Assembly (NCBI GenBank): GCA_964575255.1
Contig: CAZNPZ010000004.1
Span: forward strand, 50,611-114,610
DNA: 64,000 nucleotides
From: JAEZHK01 sp964575255
Lineage (GTDB): Bacteria > Bacillota > Clostridia > Christensenellales > Aristaeellaceae
Direction of reading: 5' to 3'
Under the pieces are notes generated by a model, which saw only the letters and a program-made list of their open reading frames with translations, searched no databases and was not told the origin of the DNA. Made by a program: the position numbers and the translations under genes. Below are positions 1 to 11,119 of the stretch, one piece after another. How positions within the stretch are numbered: the stretch's first letter is position 1; every line of letters begins with the position of its first letter.

Positions 1-338
1 ATGTACTTCAAGTATTTTGAAGCATAGTTCCGAACAAAATTCAATTTTAGAACGAAGACACCCCATAAAAAGCGTTCTGGACTCTGAAAAATTTTTTATT
101 ATGCCGGGTCGTATTTTGGACTGTTTTGCCTACATACCGAAAATTGCATTATTTTTGTTTATTCTATTGCTTTTTCGGCGATTGGTGTTTATACTATGTC
201 TAATCGGAGAAATGATTTATTTACCCAGAAAATATGCAGTATAGATTTATGACGAGGGCCTCCGGTTGTCCTCGCGGCGGATGTCCCGCGCGATGCAATA
301 AGGTTCCCTTTTCCCAGTGACATGAAGGAGGAAAGATC
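1..338. other. Leader region before the peptide-importer operon
   Basis: AT-rich compared with what follows. It contains a short inverted repeat near 7-25 (CTTCAA and TTGAAG arms), a promoter at 167-195 and a 5' untranslated stretch of about 135 bases leading to the first gene. I see no convincing coding sequence; small open frames here lack a ribosome site or family resemblance. Confidence 0.5.
167..195 (+). promoter_or_regulatory. Sigma-A promoter of the peptide-importer operon
   Basis: TTGCTT at 167-172 and TATACT at 190-195 are separated by exactly 17 bases. The start would be near 202, leaving a leader of about 135 bases before the ATG at 339. Confidence 0.55.
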
Positions 339-2048
339 ATGAACCGGATGATGAGGCTGGCTTGCGTTGTATTGTCCCTGTGCCTGCTCGTGGGCGTGCT
401 CCCCGCCGCTTTTGCGGAGAGCGGGAGCGAAAGCGTACTTCGCATCGCGCTGGAGCAGGACATTGAGACCATCGATCCCCAGCAGAATACGGCTGCGTTT
501 ACGTGCGCGGTGACCGAGGGCATCAGCGAGCCGCTGCTTCGTGAGCACGGCGACCAGATCCTTCCCGGCCTTGCCGAGAGCTACGAAACCGCGGATTACC
601 AGACGTGGACGTTCCACCTCCAGAAGAACGCCTGCTGGAGCGACGGCACGCCCATCACCGCGGGCGACATCGTCTGGTCCTATCAGGAAATCTTCACCCG
701 CCCGGAGTGCGCCAAGGTGTACATCCTGTTCAGCGGCGTCAAGGGCTACGCGGAGCTCAGCGACGCGATCGAAGCGGGCGCTTCCGCGGACGACCTGAGA
801 AAGCTTGCCCAGGAAAAGCTGGGGATCAAAGCGGTGGACGACGCCACCCTCACCGTGGAACTGGAATCCCCCCGTCCCTACTTCATCAACACCTTCTGCT
901 CCACCGCGTGGGCGCCGCTGAAGAAGGACCTGTACGAGCAGTACGGCACCGCCTACGGTTCCGCCGCGGATAAGATTGGCATGAACGGGCCCTTCGTGGT
1001 GTCCGAATGGCGTTACAACGAAATGGTCACGCTGACCAAGAACCCCAACTACTGGAACAGGGACAACGTCAAGCTGGACAAGGTTGAAATCTATGTCGTG
1101 AAGGACCTTGAGCCCCGCGTCAACATGTTCAAGGAAGGGAAAGTGGATTCCGCCAAGGTCTCCAGCGACTACCTTCTGATGATGCCCGACGACACATTCG
1201 TATTGGAAGGCACCAGCTGGAACTACCTGCTGGTCGATTCCTACCGCCGGGACAAAGACGGCAAACTGGTCAACGAGGCGCTCAGTAAGCTGCTCGCCAA
1301 CCGCAACTTTGTGAGTGCCATCAACGCCGCCATCAATCGAACCGTGCTGTTCGGACAGGTGATCGTCGATCCCTCCTACCTGCCGACCAACTACGTGATC
1401 CCCGCCTCCATCAACTCCAACAACACCGCCCGCGACACCATCGGCGCGCTTCGCGGCGACACATACGCGAATCTGGTTCCCATCACCAAAGATGAAGCCA
1501 AGGCCAAGGAATACCTGACCGCCGCGCTCTCCGAGACCGGCTTTGCCAGCGCCGCGGACGTACCGGAGATAAAGATCGTCTGCGCCAGCTCGTCCGACCC
1601 GCAGACCGTCTGCGAGTATCTGCAGAACGCGCTGACCCAGACGCTGGGCATCAATTTCGCGGTGGAACCGGTGGAGTTCAACGTCCGCGATTCCCGGATC
1701 ATCTCCGGTGACTATGACCTTCTGTACATGGGCTGGGGCATCAGCAACAACGACGCGCTGGGCTACCTGGACGTCTGGGCGGATGACCTGTTCTGCACCG
1801 GCTGGCCGCAGTCTGATCCCGACACGTACAAGACGTACTGCGACATGGTTACCTTCATCAACACCACGTCCGACATGGACGCCCGCGCCGCGAAGATCCT
1901 GGAAGCGGAGCAGCTGCTCCTCTCCAAGGGCCCCATCGTGACGCTGAGCTCCCACGGCGACGCGCTTCTGATGAGCAAGCGGTTCGACGGGTTCACGATC
2001 AAGAACACCAATTCCCTGTACGATTACATCTACGCCGCCGCGAAATAA
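339..2048 (+). CDS. Peptide ABC transporter substrate-binding protein (SBP family 5)
   Basis: Extracytoplasmic binding protein of the DppA/OppA type, 569 residues, which captures peptides for the permease and ATPase genes that follow. The N-terminus is a Sec signal (basic MNRMMR, hydrophobic core, AFA-E cleavage site near residue 26); there is no lipobox cysteine, so it is probably released or held by other means. Family features include the DIETIDPQ opening, the LAESYE and WTFHLQKN segments and the WSDGTPITAGD motif near residues 105-115. The start is fixed by GAAGGAGG ahead of the ATG. It is first in an operon with two permeases, two ATPases, a peptidase and an aminotransferase, which favours di- or oligopeptides over nickel or sugars. 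Confidence 0.9.
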   Translation: MNRMMRLACVVLSLCLLVGVLPAAFAESGSESVLRIALEQDIETIDPQQNTAAFTCAVTEGISEPLLREHGDQILPGLAESYETADYQTWTFHLQKNACWSDGTPITAGDIVWSYQEIFTRPECAKVYILFSGVKGYAELSDAIEAGASADDLRKLAQEKLGIKAVDDATLTVELESPRPYFINTFCSTAWAPLKKDLYEQYGTAYGSAADKIGMNGPFVVSEWRYNEMVTLTKNPNYWNRDNVKLDKVEIYVVKDLEPRVNMFKEGKVDSAKVSSDYLLMMPDDTFVLEGTSWNYLLVDSYRRDKDGKLVNEALSKLLANRNFVSAINAAINRTVLFGQVIVDPSYLPTNYVIPASINSNNTARDTIGALRGDTYANLVPITKDEAKAKEYLTAALSETGFASAADVPEIKIVCASSSDPQTVCEYLQNALTQTLGINFAVEPVEFNVRDSRIISGDYDLLYMGWGISNNDALGYLDVWADDLFCTGWPQSDPDTYKTYCDMVTFINTTSDMDARAAKILEAEQLLLSKGPIVTLSSHGDALLMSKRFDGFTIKNTNSLYDYIYAAAK

Positions 2049-2078
2049 CACCGGACCTGGATCGTTGCAAAACGCTGA

Positions 2079-2113
2079 GAGCGTCGAGAGGGTCTTTCGC
2101 CCTCTCGGCGCTC
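2079..2113 (+). terminator. Stem-loop between SBP and first permease
   Basis: Arms of 14 bases (GAGCGTCGAGAGGG and CCCTCTCGGCGCTC, one G-T wobble) around a 7-base loop. The following AATCAAATTTT is only weakly U-rich, so partial termination or 3'-end protection of the SBP message is more likely than full termination. Confidence 0.6.
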
Positions 2114-2151
2114 AATCAAATTTTCCAGTCTGTCCGTAAGGAGGCCGGAAC

Positions 2152-3084
2152 TTGCTGAAATTTACGCTCAGGCGGATCCTCTCATCGGTTGCGACCATTT
2201 TCGTTCTGATCACGCTGACGTTTTTCCTGCTGAAGCTGATTCCGAACGGGCTGTTTACCGATCCGCACATCAGCCCGGAAGCGCGGCAGAAGCTGTACGA
2301 GCTGTACGGGCTGGATAAGCCCGTGTGGCAGCAGTATCTGATCTATATGCGCAACCTCCTGCACCTTGATCTGGGGGAGTCCGTCGCGTACCCCGGACGG
2401 AAGATCACCACGATGATCTTTGACCCGGCCACGGGCAACGGCCTGCCGCAGTCGATGCGCCTGGGCCTCAGTTCGCTGTTATTTTCCGTACCGGTCGGGA
2501 TCGCGCTGGGCACGGTAGCGGGGCTGAACCGCAACAAGTTCTGGGATAAATTCACCATCGCGCTGGCGCTGGTGGGCGTTTCCGTGCCGTCCTTCGTGGT
2601 GGCCACGGTCGGGGTCACGCTGCTGGGCAATATGCTGAAGTGGCTGCCCACGACCGGGTTCTCAACCCCGCAGGAGATGATCCTGCCCACGTTCTGCCTG
2701 TCGCTGAGCACCATCGCCACCATCGCGCGGCTGATGCGCACCTCGATGGTGGAGCTTGAGAACGCTGACTACATCAAGACCGCGAGGTCGAAGGGCTTAA
2801 AAAAGCGGACGATCGTGATGCGCCATCAGATACGCAACGCGCTGCTGCCCATCGTCACGGTGCTGGGCCCGATCACCGCCTCGCTTTTAACCGGCACGTT
2901 CGTCGTGGAGGCGATCTTCAACATCAAGGGGTTGGGCGGCTACTACGTGGAATCCATCGCCAACCGGGATTACGGGCTGGTCATGGGGCTGACGGTGCTG
3001 TTTGGCAGCTTCCTCGTTACCGCCAATCTGGCGGTGGAAATCCTGTACGGATGGATCGACCCCAGAATCAGGCTTAAGCAGTAA
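2152..3084 (+). CDS. dppB: Peptide ABC transporter permease, DppB/OppB type
   Basis: Inner-membrane permease of 310 residues with the usual six-helix layout. The first helix (residues 10-28) is followed by the long external loop typical of DppB, and the EAA loop (YIKTARSKGLKKR, near residues 204-216) contacts the ATPases. It starts at TTG; TAAGGAGG lies 6 bases upstream and no closer ATG fits. It ends 13 bases before the partner permease. Together with the next gene it should form the membrane channel of a peptide importer. Confidence 0.9.
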   Translation: MLKFTLRRILSSVATIFVLITLTFFLLKLIPNGLFTDPHISPEARQKLYELYGLDKPVWQQYLIYMRNLLHLDLGESVAYPGRKITTMIFDPATGNGLPQSMRLGLSSLLFSVPVGIALGTVAGLNRNKFWDKFTIALALVGVSVPSFVVATVGVTLLGNMLKWLPTTGFSTPQEMILPTFCLSLSTIATIARLMRTSMVELENADYIKTARSKGLKKRTIVMRHQIRNALLPIVTVLGPITASLLTGTFVVEAIFNIKGLGGYYVESIANRDYGLVMGLTVLFGSFLVTANLAVEILYGWIDPRIRLKQ

Positions 3085-3097
3085 GGAGGAAGTCCCC

Positions 3098-4021
3098 ATG
3101 CAAAAACGCCAGGCAACCGTAGGAGAGGACAGCCTCTTTAAGCCCGCCGCCTTTCGCCCGGAGGAAGCCGAAGGGCTGTTCCCGCACGTTTCGTACTGGT
3201 CGGACGTGGCGCGGCGCTTTTTCTCCAGTAAGTCGGTGATCTTCTTTCTGACGTTGTTCGTTCTGATCCTGCTGGGCTGCTACCTGATCCCCGTCCTATC
3301 GGGCAAGCCCATCACCGGCATCGTGGACGACGCGATCAACGCGCCGCCCTCCGCCGCCCACTGGCTGGGCGCGGACAAGTTCGGCCACGACTTCTTTACG
3401 AAGATGTGGAAGGGCGGGCAGGTGTCTTTTCTGATCGGGTTTGCGTCGGCCATCCTGCAGACGCTGATCGGCGTCATGGTGGGATCATTCTCCGCCTACG
3501 CCGGCGGCCGGGTGGATTCCTTCATCATGTCCGCGATCAACGTGCTGATCTCGATCCCCTATCTGATCATCGTGCTGGCCATCCGCGTGGTGGTGGGCTC
3601 GAGCACCGCGACCATCATCTTCGCGCTGGTCGTGACCGGCTGGCTCAACGTGGCGCGGTTGGCGAGGGGGCAGATCCTGCAACTGAAGACCGAGGATTAC
3701 GTGACCGCCGCCCGCAGCATGGGCGTGAAACCGCTGTCGATCCTTTTAAGGCATCTGATCCCCAATACGCTGGGCGTCATCATCGTCTCCTTCACGCTGT
3801 CGATCCCGCAGGCCATGTTCTCCGAGGCGTTTTTGAGCTTCATCGGCCTTGGCACCAACGATGTGAGCTGGGGGTCGCTGATCCGGACGGGCATGGAGAT
3901 CCGGTTCCGCCACCCGCTGCAGCTGATCGCCCCGGCGCTGCTCCTGGCGGTCACGATGCTGTGCATCCAACTGATCGGGGACGCGCTGCGGGACGCGCTG
4001 GACCCCAAGCTGCGGAGGTGA
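3098..4021 (+). CDS. dppC: Peptide ABC transporter permease, DppC/OppC type
   Basis: Partner permease of 307 residues. A soluble N-terminal stretch of about 40 residues precedes the first helix, as usual in DppC, followed by the HWLGADKFGHD segment (DppC hallmark GTDxxGRD variant), further helices and the EAA loop YVTAARSMGVKPLSILLRH. The start at 3098 is chosen because GTAAGGAGG sits 7-8 bases upstream; a longer reading frame from 3002 overlaps the previous gene and is rejected. It lies 6 bases before the ATPase gene. Confidence 0.9.
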   Translation: MQKRQATVGEDSLFKPAAFRPEEAEGLFPHVSYWSDVARRFFSSKSVIFFLTLFVLILLGCYLIPVLSGKPITGIVDDAINAPPSAAHWLGADKFGHDFFTKMWKGGQVSFLIGFASAILQTLIGVMVGSFSAYAGGRVDSFIMSAINVLISIPYLIIVLAIRVVVGSSTATIIFALVVTGWLNVARLARGQILQLKTEDYVTAARSMGVKPLSILLRHLIPNTLGVIIVSFTLSIPQAMFSEAFLSFIGLGTNDVSWGSLIRTGMEIRFRHPLQLIAPALLLAVTMLCIQLIGDALRDALDPKLRR

Positions 4022-4027
4022 CGATAG

Positions 4028-5243
4028 ATGGATCATCTGCTTGACGTACGCAATATGGAAGTCTCCTTCCGCACCTACAGCGGCACGATTTACGCGGTCC
4101 GGGACGCCTCCTTTACGGTGGACAAGGGCGAGGTCATGGCGATTGTGGGGGAGTCGGGCAGCGGAAAGAGCGTGCTGACCCAGGCGTGCCTCCGGCTGAT
4201 CCCGTCGCCGCCGGGCGAGATCAACGCGGGGGAAGTCCTGTTCGAAGGCGTTGACATCCTGAGGGCCAGGGACGAGGAACTGCTTGACATCCGGGGCAAA
4301 GAAATCAGCGTCATCTTTCAGGACGCCATGACCGCGCTCAACCCGACGCTGCGCATCGGCCGCCAGATCACCGAGATGATTCTGGCGCACGCGGGCTTTA
4401 CGCGCGAGAAGGCGGACGAGCGCGTCCGGGCGCTGATGGGCGTCCGGGACGACGAGAAGGCGGTGGAGGACTGGCTGCTTCAGACGCTCCGCCCCACGCC
4501 CGCGCAGCTTGAAAGTGACCGGGAGGCGGTACGCGCGCTGATCCGGGATGGCGCCTCGCCCGAGGCGCTTCGCGCCTGGCTCACGCGCCGGGGCAAGGTC
4601 ACGAAGGAGCAGGCCCGGCGGCAGGCGGTGGAGTTACTGACGCTGGTTAAAATCCCCAGCCCGGAGAAGCGCATGCGCCAGTACATCTTTCAACTCAGCG
4701 GCGGCATGCGCCAGCGCGTGATGATCGCGATGGCGATGGCCTGCCGCCCAAAGCTGATCATCGCGGACGAGCCGACCACCGCGCTCGACGTGACCATCAA
4801 GTCCGAAATCCTGGACCTACTGGCGTCACTGACCCGCCAACTTGGCATGTCCATCATCCTGATCACCCACGATCTTGGGATGGTCGCCTCCTACGCCAGC
4901 CGCATCGGCGTGATGTACGGCGGCCAGTTTGTGGAGACGGGAACCGGCCACGAAATCTTCTACGACGCCCACCATCCGTATACGCGGGGACTTATGAAGG
5001 CCGTGCCCCGGCTGGATCTGTCCCGCGATCAGACGCTGGAAACCATTCCCGGCGCGCCGCCCAACCTGCGACTTCAGCCCAAGGGCTGCGCGTTCAGCCC
5101 GCGCTGTACGTACTGCATGGAGATTTGCAGGGCTGAGATGCCGCCGGAGACGTCCGTCAGCCCGACGCATTCCTTCCGATGCTGGCTGTGGGACTCCCGC
5201 GCCGAGGCGCAGCGAGCACTGTTTTTGAAGGGAGGCGAACAGG

Positions 5244-5269
<26 letters not shown>
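4028..5269 (+). CDS. dppD: Peptide ABC transporter ATP-binding protein, DppD/OppD type, with internal insertion
   Basis: Cytoplasmic ATPase that powers peptide import with the next gene product. Walker A GESGSGKS is at residues 41-48, the Q-loop glutamine near 98, the signature LSGGMRQR at 223-230 and Walker B LIIADE at 243-248. The C-terminus has the OppD/DppD extension with four cysteines (CAFSPRCTYCMEIC), which can bind an Fe-S cluster in relatives. At 413 residues it is about 80 longer than usual: a charged helical stretch at roughly 135-200 separates the Q-loop from the signature. The reading frame is intact across it, so a sequencing error is unlikely. It overlaps the next ATPase gene by 26 bases. 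Confidence 0.9.
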
Positions 5270-6220
<951 letters not shown>

Positions 6221-6224
<4 letters not shown>

Positions 6225-7510
6225 CCACGCCATACCCGGTGAAGCCCTTGCCCTTACGCGAACAGATGCGCCTGTGGGATGAGATCCTGACCGAACGGTT
6301 TGAAAGCGTGCTGCCCGCCGCGATGGCGCGGTCGGAGCTTGACCTATGGCTGACCATTACCAGCGAGAACAACGAAGACCCCGTTACCCGCTCGCTTCTG
6401 CCGGCGGCGCTGATGGAGCCGCGCGGCATGATGCTTCTGCTGTTCGTCCGGGACGGGGACTCTGTCCGCAGGCTGAGCATCTCGCGCCCCGCCAGCGTCG
6501 AACACCTGTATGAGAATCCCTGGTACGGCATCGGCCCTGGCACCGACTGGAAGGGCCATCACATCCCGTCGCCCAAGGGAACCCAGTGGGAATGCCTTCG
6601 GGAGATCGTGGAGCGGTACGCCCCAAAGCGCATCGGCGTCAACCGGGACGAGGCGGGCGGCGTTGCCGACGGGCTTCGGGCCAGCGACGATCAACAGCTC
6701 CGGGCGGCGCTGGGCGAGGAATGGGCGTCTCGGCTGGTCAGCGCGCGGGAAACCGTCACCTGCTGGCTGGAAACCCGCACCGACCGGGAATTATCGCTGT
6801 ACGCTTCCGGCGTGCGCATCGCGCACCAGATCATTGAGGAGGCGTTTTCGCCCGCCCACATCGTGCCCTATGTCACCACGAATGACGACGTGCGCTTTTA
6901 TATGATGCAGCGAGCGCAGGAGATGGGTCTGCCGCCCACCTTCGAATGTACGGTGGCGGTCTTCCGGAAAGGCCTGCCCGGCATGCACAATGAGCCGATA
7001 CTGATTCAGCCGGGGGACGTGGTGCACTGCGACTTCGGTCTGAAGTACATGAACCTGTGTACCGACGCGCAGGAACTGGCGTACGTGCTCAAACCCGGCG
7101 AAACCGAGCCGCCCGAAGGGCTTCAAAACGCGCTGCGCGTCACCAACCGGCTGCAGGACATCGTCCGCGCCGCGATGAAGCCAGGAGTCAGCGGGAACGA
7201 CGCGCTCCGCGCCGCCCGCGAGGCGGCGCTCTCTGAGGGCATCTCGCCCACCGTCTACTGCCACCCGATCGGATATCATCCGCACGCGGCCGGCCCGGCG
7301 GTGGGGCGCTTCGGCAATCAAGGGCCGTCCCCCGCGGGAGAACCGTTGTTTTACGACCATACTGCCCACGCGCTGGAACTCAACGCAATGGTGCCCATCC
7401 CGGAGTGGGACGGACAGGAACTGATGTGCTGCCTGGAGAGCGAGATATGGCTGTGCGGGGGAGAGGCGCTGTTCCTCCATGAGCAGCCCCGGCGGTATCA
7501 TCTCATCTAA
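6221..7510 (+). CDS. M24-family metallopeptidase (Xaa-Pro peptidase-like)
   Basis: Likely cytoplasmic aminopeptidase or dipeptidase of the creatinase/aminopeptidase P fold, 429 residues, with an N-terminal creatinase-like domain and a C-terminal metal-binding domain. Candidate metal ligands are the two aspartates in HCDFG and CTDAQE, the histidine in YHPHAAGP, and glutamates in PEWDGQEL and CLESEIW near the end. The start at 6221 follows GAAGGAGG and forms an ATGA overlap with the ATPase gene; an in-frame extension to 6131 lies inside that gene. Its position right after a peptide importer suggests it cleaves the imported peptides. The exact specificity cannot be read from sequence. Confidence 0.8.
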
Positions 7511-7526
7511 TAAAGGGTGAAACACA

Positions 7527-8744
7527 ATGGATATTATGACCCAGATGGCGTCCGGATTCCGCACGGTCGAGGGCGGGCTTTTTGGCGAAGTCTCCAAAGC
7601 CGACGTCGGCGACGTCGCATCGAACCTCGCCCGTCAGGGCATTGACCTGATGGCCTGGGCGGATCCGTTCTTTCCCGATCCGACGCTGCCCGCGCCGGTA
7701 GCGGCGGCGATGATCGAATCGATCCAAAGCGGCGAAGCCGTTCACTACACCATGCCCATCGGAAGCCCCGCGCTCAAGCGCGAGATCGCGCGTAAGCTCG
7801 CTTCCTATAATGGCTTAAATGTCGACCCGGCGCGCAACATCCTGATCACGCCCGGTTCCGATTCCGGCCTTCTGTTCGCGATGATGCCCTTTTTGTCGCC
7901 GGGGGACGAAGTGCTTGTGCCCGACCCCAGCTATCCCAGCAATTTTCTCAATCCGTCGCTGCTGGGCGCGGCCTGCGTCCCGTTCCCGCTGGACGCAAAA
8001 AACGGTTACCGGCTGGACGTAACGCGGATGGCGGAAAAGCTGACCGTTAAGACGAAAATGGTGCTGCTCTCACACCCCAACAACCCCACTTCCACCGTGT
8101 TTGACCGCGAAAGTTTGACCGCGCTGAGCCGTTTCGTCACCCAGCATAACCTCATTTTGGTGTGCGATCAGGCGTTTGAGGATTTTATTTTCGACGGGCG
8201 CGAATTCATTACGCCTGCGGCGCTCCCCGGCATGTGGGAGAGGACGGTCAGCGTATTTTCCCTCTCGAAGGGCTACGGCCTGAGCGGCCTGCGCGTTGGG
8301 TATCTGGTGGCCGACGACCGTATCATGGATACCTTTTACGGCTCTGCTGTCAACGTGATCGGGGCGACCAATACGGCTGCGCAGGCGGGCGCGCTGGCCG
8401 CATTCAAGCACCCTGAAATTCTGATGGAGTATCACGAACGCCTGCTGCGCCGCCGGGACATGGCGTTCGAGGCTTTCTCCGGCATTCCCGGCGTAGGGGT
8501 GCGCCCCGCGGAGAGCGGCTTTTTGTCGTGGATGGATGTGTCGGCGTTGGGGGAGACCAAGGCTGTGGTTTCGTACCTAACCCAAAATGCCAGAGTCCTC
8601 GTCAACGACGGCGCATCATACGGGCGGCAAGGCGCAGGGCATATCCGCATCGTACACGGATGCTTCCGGGACGACGACCAGGCGCGGGACGCGCTTCTTC
8701 GTATCCGCCAGGCGCTGATTGCTCTTGCGGAAGACTCCATCTGA
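7527..8744 (+). CDS. PLP-dependent class I/II aminotransferase
   Basis: Fold-type I aminotransferase of 405 residues. Visible family features are the substrate/PLP region SHPNNPTS near 182-189, the aspartate in LVCDQAF near 214 that binds the pyridine nitrogen, the Schiff-base lysine in SLSKGYGLSG near 248 and the carboxylate-binding arginine late in the chain (HIRIVHG). It follows the peptidase by 16 bases and closes the operon, so it probably deaminates amino acids released from imported peptides. The substrate is unknown; MalY or LL-DAP-type relatives are alternatives. Confidence 0.85.
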   Translation: MDIMTQMASGFRTVEGGLFGEVSKADVGDVASNLARQGIDLMAWADPFFPDPTLPAPVAAAMIESIQSGEAVHYTMPIGSPALKREIARKLASYNGLNVDPARNILITPGSDSGLLFAMMPFLSPGDEVLVPDPSYPSNFLNPSLLGAACVPFPLDAKNGYRLDVTRMAEKLTVKTKMVLLSHPNNPTSTVFDRESLTALSRFVTQHNLILVCDQAFEDFIFDGREFITPAALPGMWERTVSVFSLSKGYGLSGLRVGYLVADDRIMDTFYGSAVNVIGATNTAAQAGALAAFKHPEILMEYHERLLRRRDMAFEAFSGIPGVGVRPAESGFLSWMDVSALGETKAVVSYLTQNARVLVNDGASYGRQGAGHIRIVHGCFRDDDQARDALLRIRQALIALAEDSI

Positions 8745-9205
8745 GGAAGACGCTTAAAGTGATATCATATACAACATTCATGTTGTGCACAAAGGGATCG
8801 TACATCCATGCATTTTGTTCAGGAGTCATAATCCTACTACGCGATTTGCTGACATCCGCTATTACTATCGAGATGTTGTGCAAATCACAGCAGCCAGCGG
8901 TGATTAGCCACATCCCATGCCTGAGCTGTAAAATGAGAGGGCAATGGTCTGACCACATCCCCCAGGACTACTATGTCCGCATGTCAGTCAGCCATCCTCT
9001 CATTCGCAGCGTTCGATTTGTGCAGGTAGAACCATCTTGAAGTTCCAAGGCCATGCGAGCGTAGAGATCACCCATAATCGGTACATCCACTTTTTCGATG
9101 GTGAGCTCGACGAAACATTGAGCAGGCGGTGGGGGCATAAGCGGAGGAAAAGGGCGGACATTGCCGGATGGTCCAGCATTGTTTGCCCAGTCGGTTGATG
9201 TTCCT
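8745..9205. other. Intergenic region between convergent operons
   Basis: About 460 bases without a supportable gene. It contains a perfect palindrome at 8771-8786 (ACAACAT-TC-ATGTTGT) soon after the aminotransferase stop, which may be a weak terminator or a binding site. The rest, 8790-9205, shows only short frames with no recognisable family and may be decayed sequence. Confidence 0.4.
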
Positions 9206-11119
9206 CTACTCTAGCTCGAACGAACCGGTGTAGAGGTTGTAGTATGTGCCCCTGTCCGCGATCAGCTTTTCATGGCTGCCGCGCTCGATGATACGGCCGT
9301 GGTCCAGCACCATGATGACGTCGGCGTTCATGACGGTGGACAGCCGATGGGCGATGACGAACACCGTGCGCCCCTCCATCAGCTGATCCATGCCCTTCTG
9401 CACGATCTGCTCGGTGCGGGTGTCGATCGACGAGGTGGCCTCGTCCAGGATCATCACCGGCGGGTCGGCCACGGCGGCGCGGGCTATGGCGAGGAGCTGC
9501 CGCTGCCCCTGGGAGAGGTTTGCGCCGTTGCCGTAGAGCACGGTGTCGTAGCCGTCCGGAAGGCGCGTGATGAAATCATCAGCGCCGGCGAGGCGCGCGG
9601 CCTCGCGGCATTCCTCGTCAGTCGCCTCGAGCCGCCCATAGCGGATGTTCTCCATTACGGTGCCGGTGAACAGGTTTGTCTCCTGAAGAACGACGCCCAG
9701 CGAGCGGCGCAGGTCGGCCTTTTTGATTTTGTTGATGTTGATGCCGTCGTAACGGATCTTGCCATCCGCGATGTCGTAGAATCGGTTGATGAGGTTCGTG
9801 ATGGTGGTCTTGCCCGCGCCGGTTGCGCCGACGAAGGCCACCTTCTGCCGGGGCTCTGCGTAAACGGTCACGTCAGAGAGCACGGGCTTGCCCGGCTCGT
9901 ATTCAAAGTCCACGTTCTGGAGCCTCACGTCGCCAGCCAGCGGTATCAGGCTGAAGGTGCCGTCCGGGTTCGGGCGCTTCCACGCCCAGGATTTGGTACG
10001 CGCTTCGCTTTCGGTGATGGTCCCGTCGGGCGCGGTCCGCGCATTGACCAGCGTCACAGTCCCCTCGTCCGCCTCAGGCGCTTCGTCCATCATCTCAAAC
10101 ACGCGGCTCGCACCCGCAAGGCCCATGATCACGGCGTTGATCTGCTGGGAGAGCTGCCCCACGTTGCCCGCCAGCTGCTTGGTCATGTTGAGGAAAGGCA
10201 CCACGATGCTGATGCCGATGGGCAGCCCGGAAAGGCTGAAGTTGGGCGCGTTCGTAACCATGAGCAGCCCGCCCGCCATCGCCACCAGCACATACAGCAC
10301 GTTTCCGAGGTTGCCGAGGATGGGCATCAGCATGTTGGCGTAGCGGTTGGCCTTGCGTGCGTCCTCAAAGAGCGATTCATTGATCCGGTCAAACTGCTTT
10401 TCGCTCTCCGATTCGTGGCAGAAGACCTTTACGACCTTCTGGCCGTTCATCATCTCCTCAATGAAGCCCTCGGTTTCGCCAAGCGCCTTCTGCTGGCGCA
10501 CAAAGTACTTGGCCGAGCTGCCTCCGACCTTGCGGGTGACCATCACCATACCGAGCAGCCCCAGAAGCACCAGCGCCGCCAGCCAACCGCTGAAGTACAG
10601 CATCACCGAGTACACCGTGACGACGACCACCATCGATTGGATCAGCTGTGGCAGCGACTGGGAGACGAGCTGCCGGAGGGCGTCGATGTCGTTCGTGTAG
10701 TAGCTCATCACGTCGCCGTGCTTGTGGGTGTCGAAGAACTTCACCGGCAGCGACTGCATGCCGTCAAACATCGCGCGGCGCAGCTTGCATAAAAAGCCCT
10801 GGGTGATGTAGGCCATCATCTGGGTGTAGGCGACGACCGACAGAATCGAGATCAGATAGAAGCCGCCCAGTTGCAGAACCATCGGCACGATCTCAACTCG
10901 GGCGGCAGCCCAGTCGCCGGATGTGTACCATTTTTCGATGACCTCGATGATCCGCTGCATGAAGAGCGTCGGGATGGAGCTGACCACGGCGGAGAACACG
11001 ATCAGAACCGCCGTCAGCGGCACCAGAACGGGGTAGAATTTTATAAGCGTCCCGATCAGCCGCTTGAATGTGCCGCGCTTTGCCTTGGGCCGCTTTCCGG
11101 CAAATTTCTTCTCAGCCAA
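9206..11119 (-). CDS. ABC exporter subunit, consensus ATPase half of a heterodimer
   Basis: Type IV ABC exporter half-transporter, 637 residues: six-helix domain then ATPase domain. Walker A is GATGAGKT, the signature is LSQGQ rather than LSGGQ, and Walker B ILDEATSS keeps the catalytic glutamate. A segment of about 45 residues (NARTAPDGTITES region) links the two domains. The start is a TTG at 11119 with GGGGAGG 7 bases upstream, overlapping the partner's stop by 8 bases; an upstream ATG at 11200 lies inside the partner gene. With its partner it forms a TM287/288- or BmrCD-like asymmetric exporter, probably of drugs or lipid-like compounds. Confidence 0.88.
   Translation of the reverse strand: MAEKKFAGKRPKAKRGTFKRLIGTLIKFYPVLVPLTAVLIVFSAVVSSIPTLFMQRIIEVIEKWYTSGDWAAARVEIVPMVLQLGGFYLISILSVVAYTQMMAYITQGFLCKLRRAMFDGMQSLPVKFFDTHKHGDVMSYYTNDIDALRQLVSQSLPQLIQSMVVVVTVYSVMLYFSGWLAALVLLGLLGMVMVTRKVGGSSAKYFVRQQKALGETEGFIEEMMNGQKVVKVFCHESESEKQFDRINESLFEDARKANRYANMLMPILGNLGNVLYVLVAMAGGLLMVTNAPNFSLSGLPIGISIVVPFLNMTKQLAGNVGQLSQQINAVIMGLAGASRVFEMMDEAPEADEGTVTLVNARTAPDGTITESEARTKSWAWKRPNPDGTFSLIPLAGDVRLQNVDFEYEPGKPVLSDVTVYAEPRQKVAFVGATGAGKTTITNLINRFYDIADGKIRYDGININKIKKADLRRSLGVVLQETNLFTGTVMENIRYGRLEATDEECREAARLAGADDFITRLPDGYDTVLYGNGANLSQGQRQLLAIARAAVADPPVMILDEATSSIDTRTEQIVQKGMDQLMEGRTVFVIAHRLSTVMNADVIMVLDHGRIIERGSHEKLIADRGTYYNLYTGSFELE

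Noticed and set aside
189..2051. 620-codon open frame on the minus strand opposite the first SBP gene
   Set aside because: Composition is typical of an antisense shadow in GC-rich DNA, with no family motifs, while the plus-strand gene has a signal peptide, ribosome site and family features.
8528..9040. Open frame overlapping the aminotransferase end and the following gap
   Set aside because: Its first half is a shadow of the aminotransferase and the rest has no family resemblance.
9272..10792. 506-codon plus-strand frame opposite the ABC exporter gene
   Set aside because: His/Val-rich shadow frame without a ribosome site; the minus-strand ABC motifs are unambiguous.
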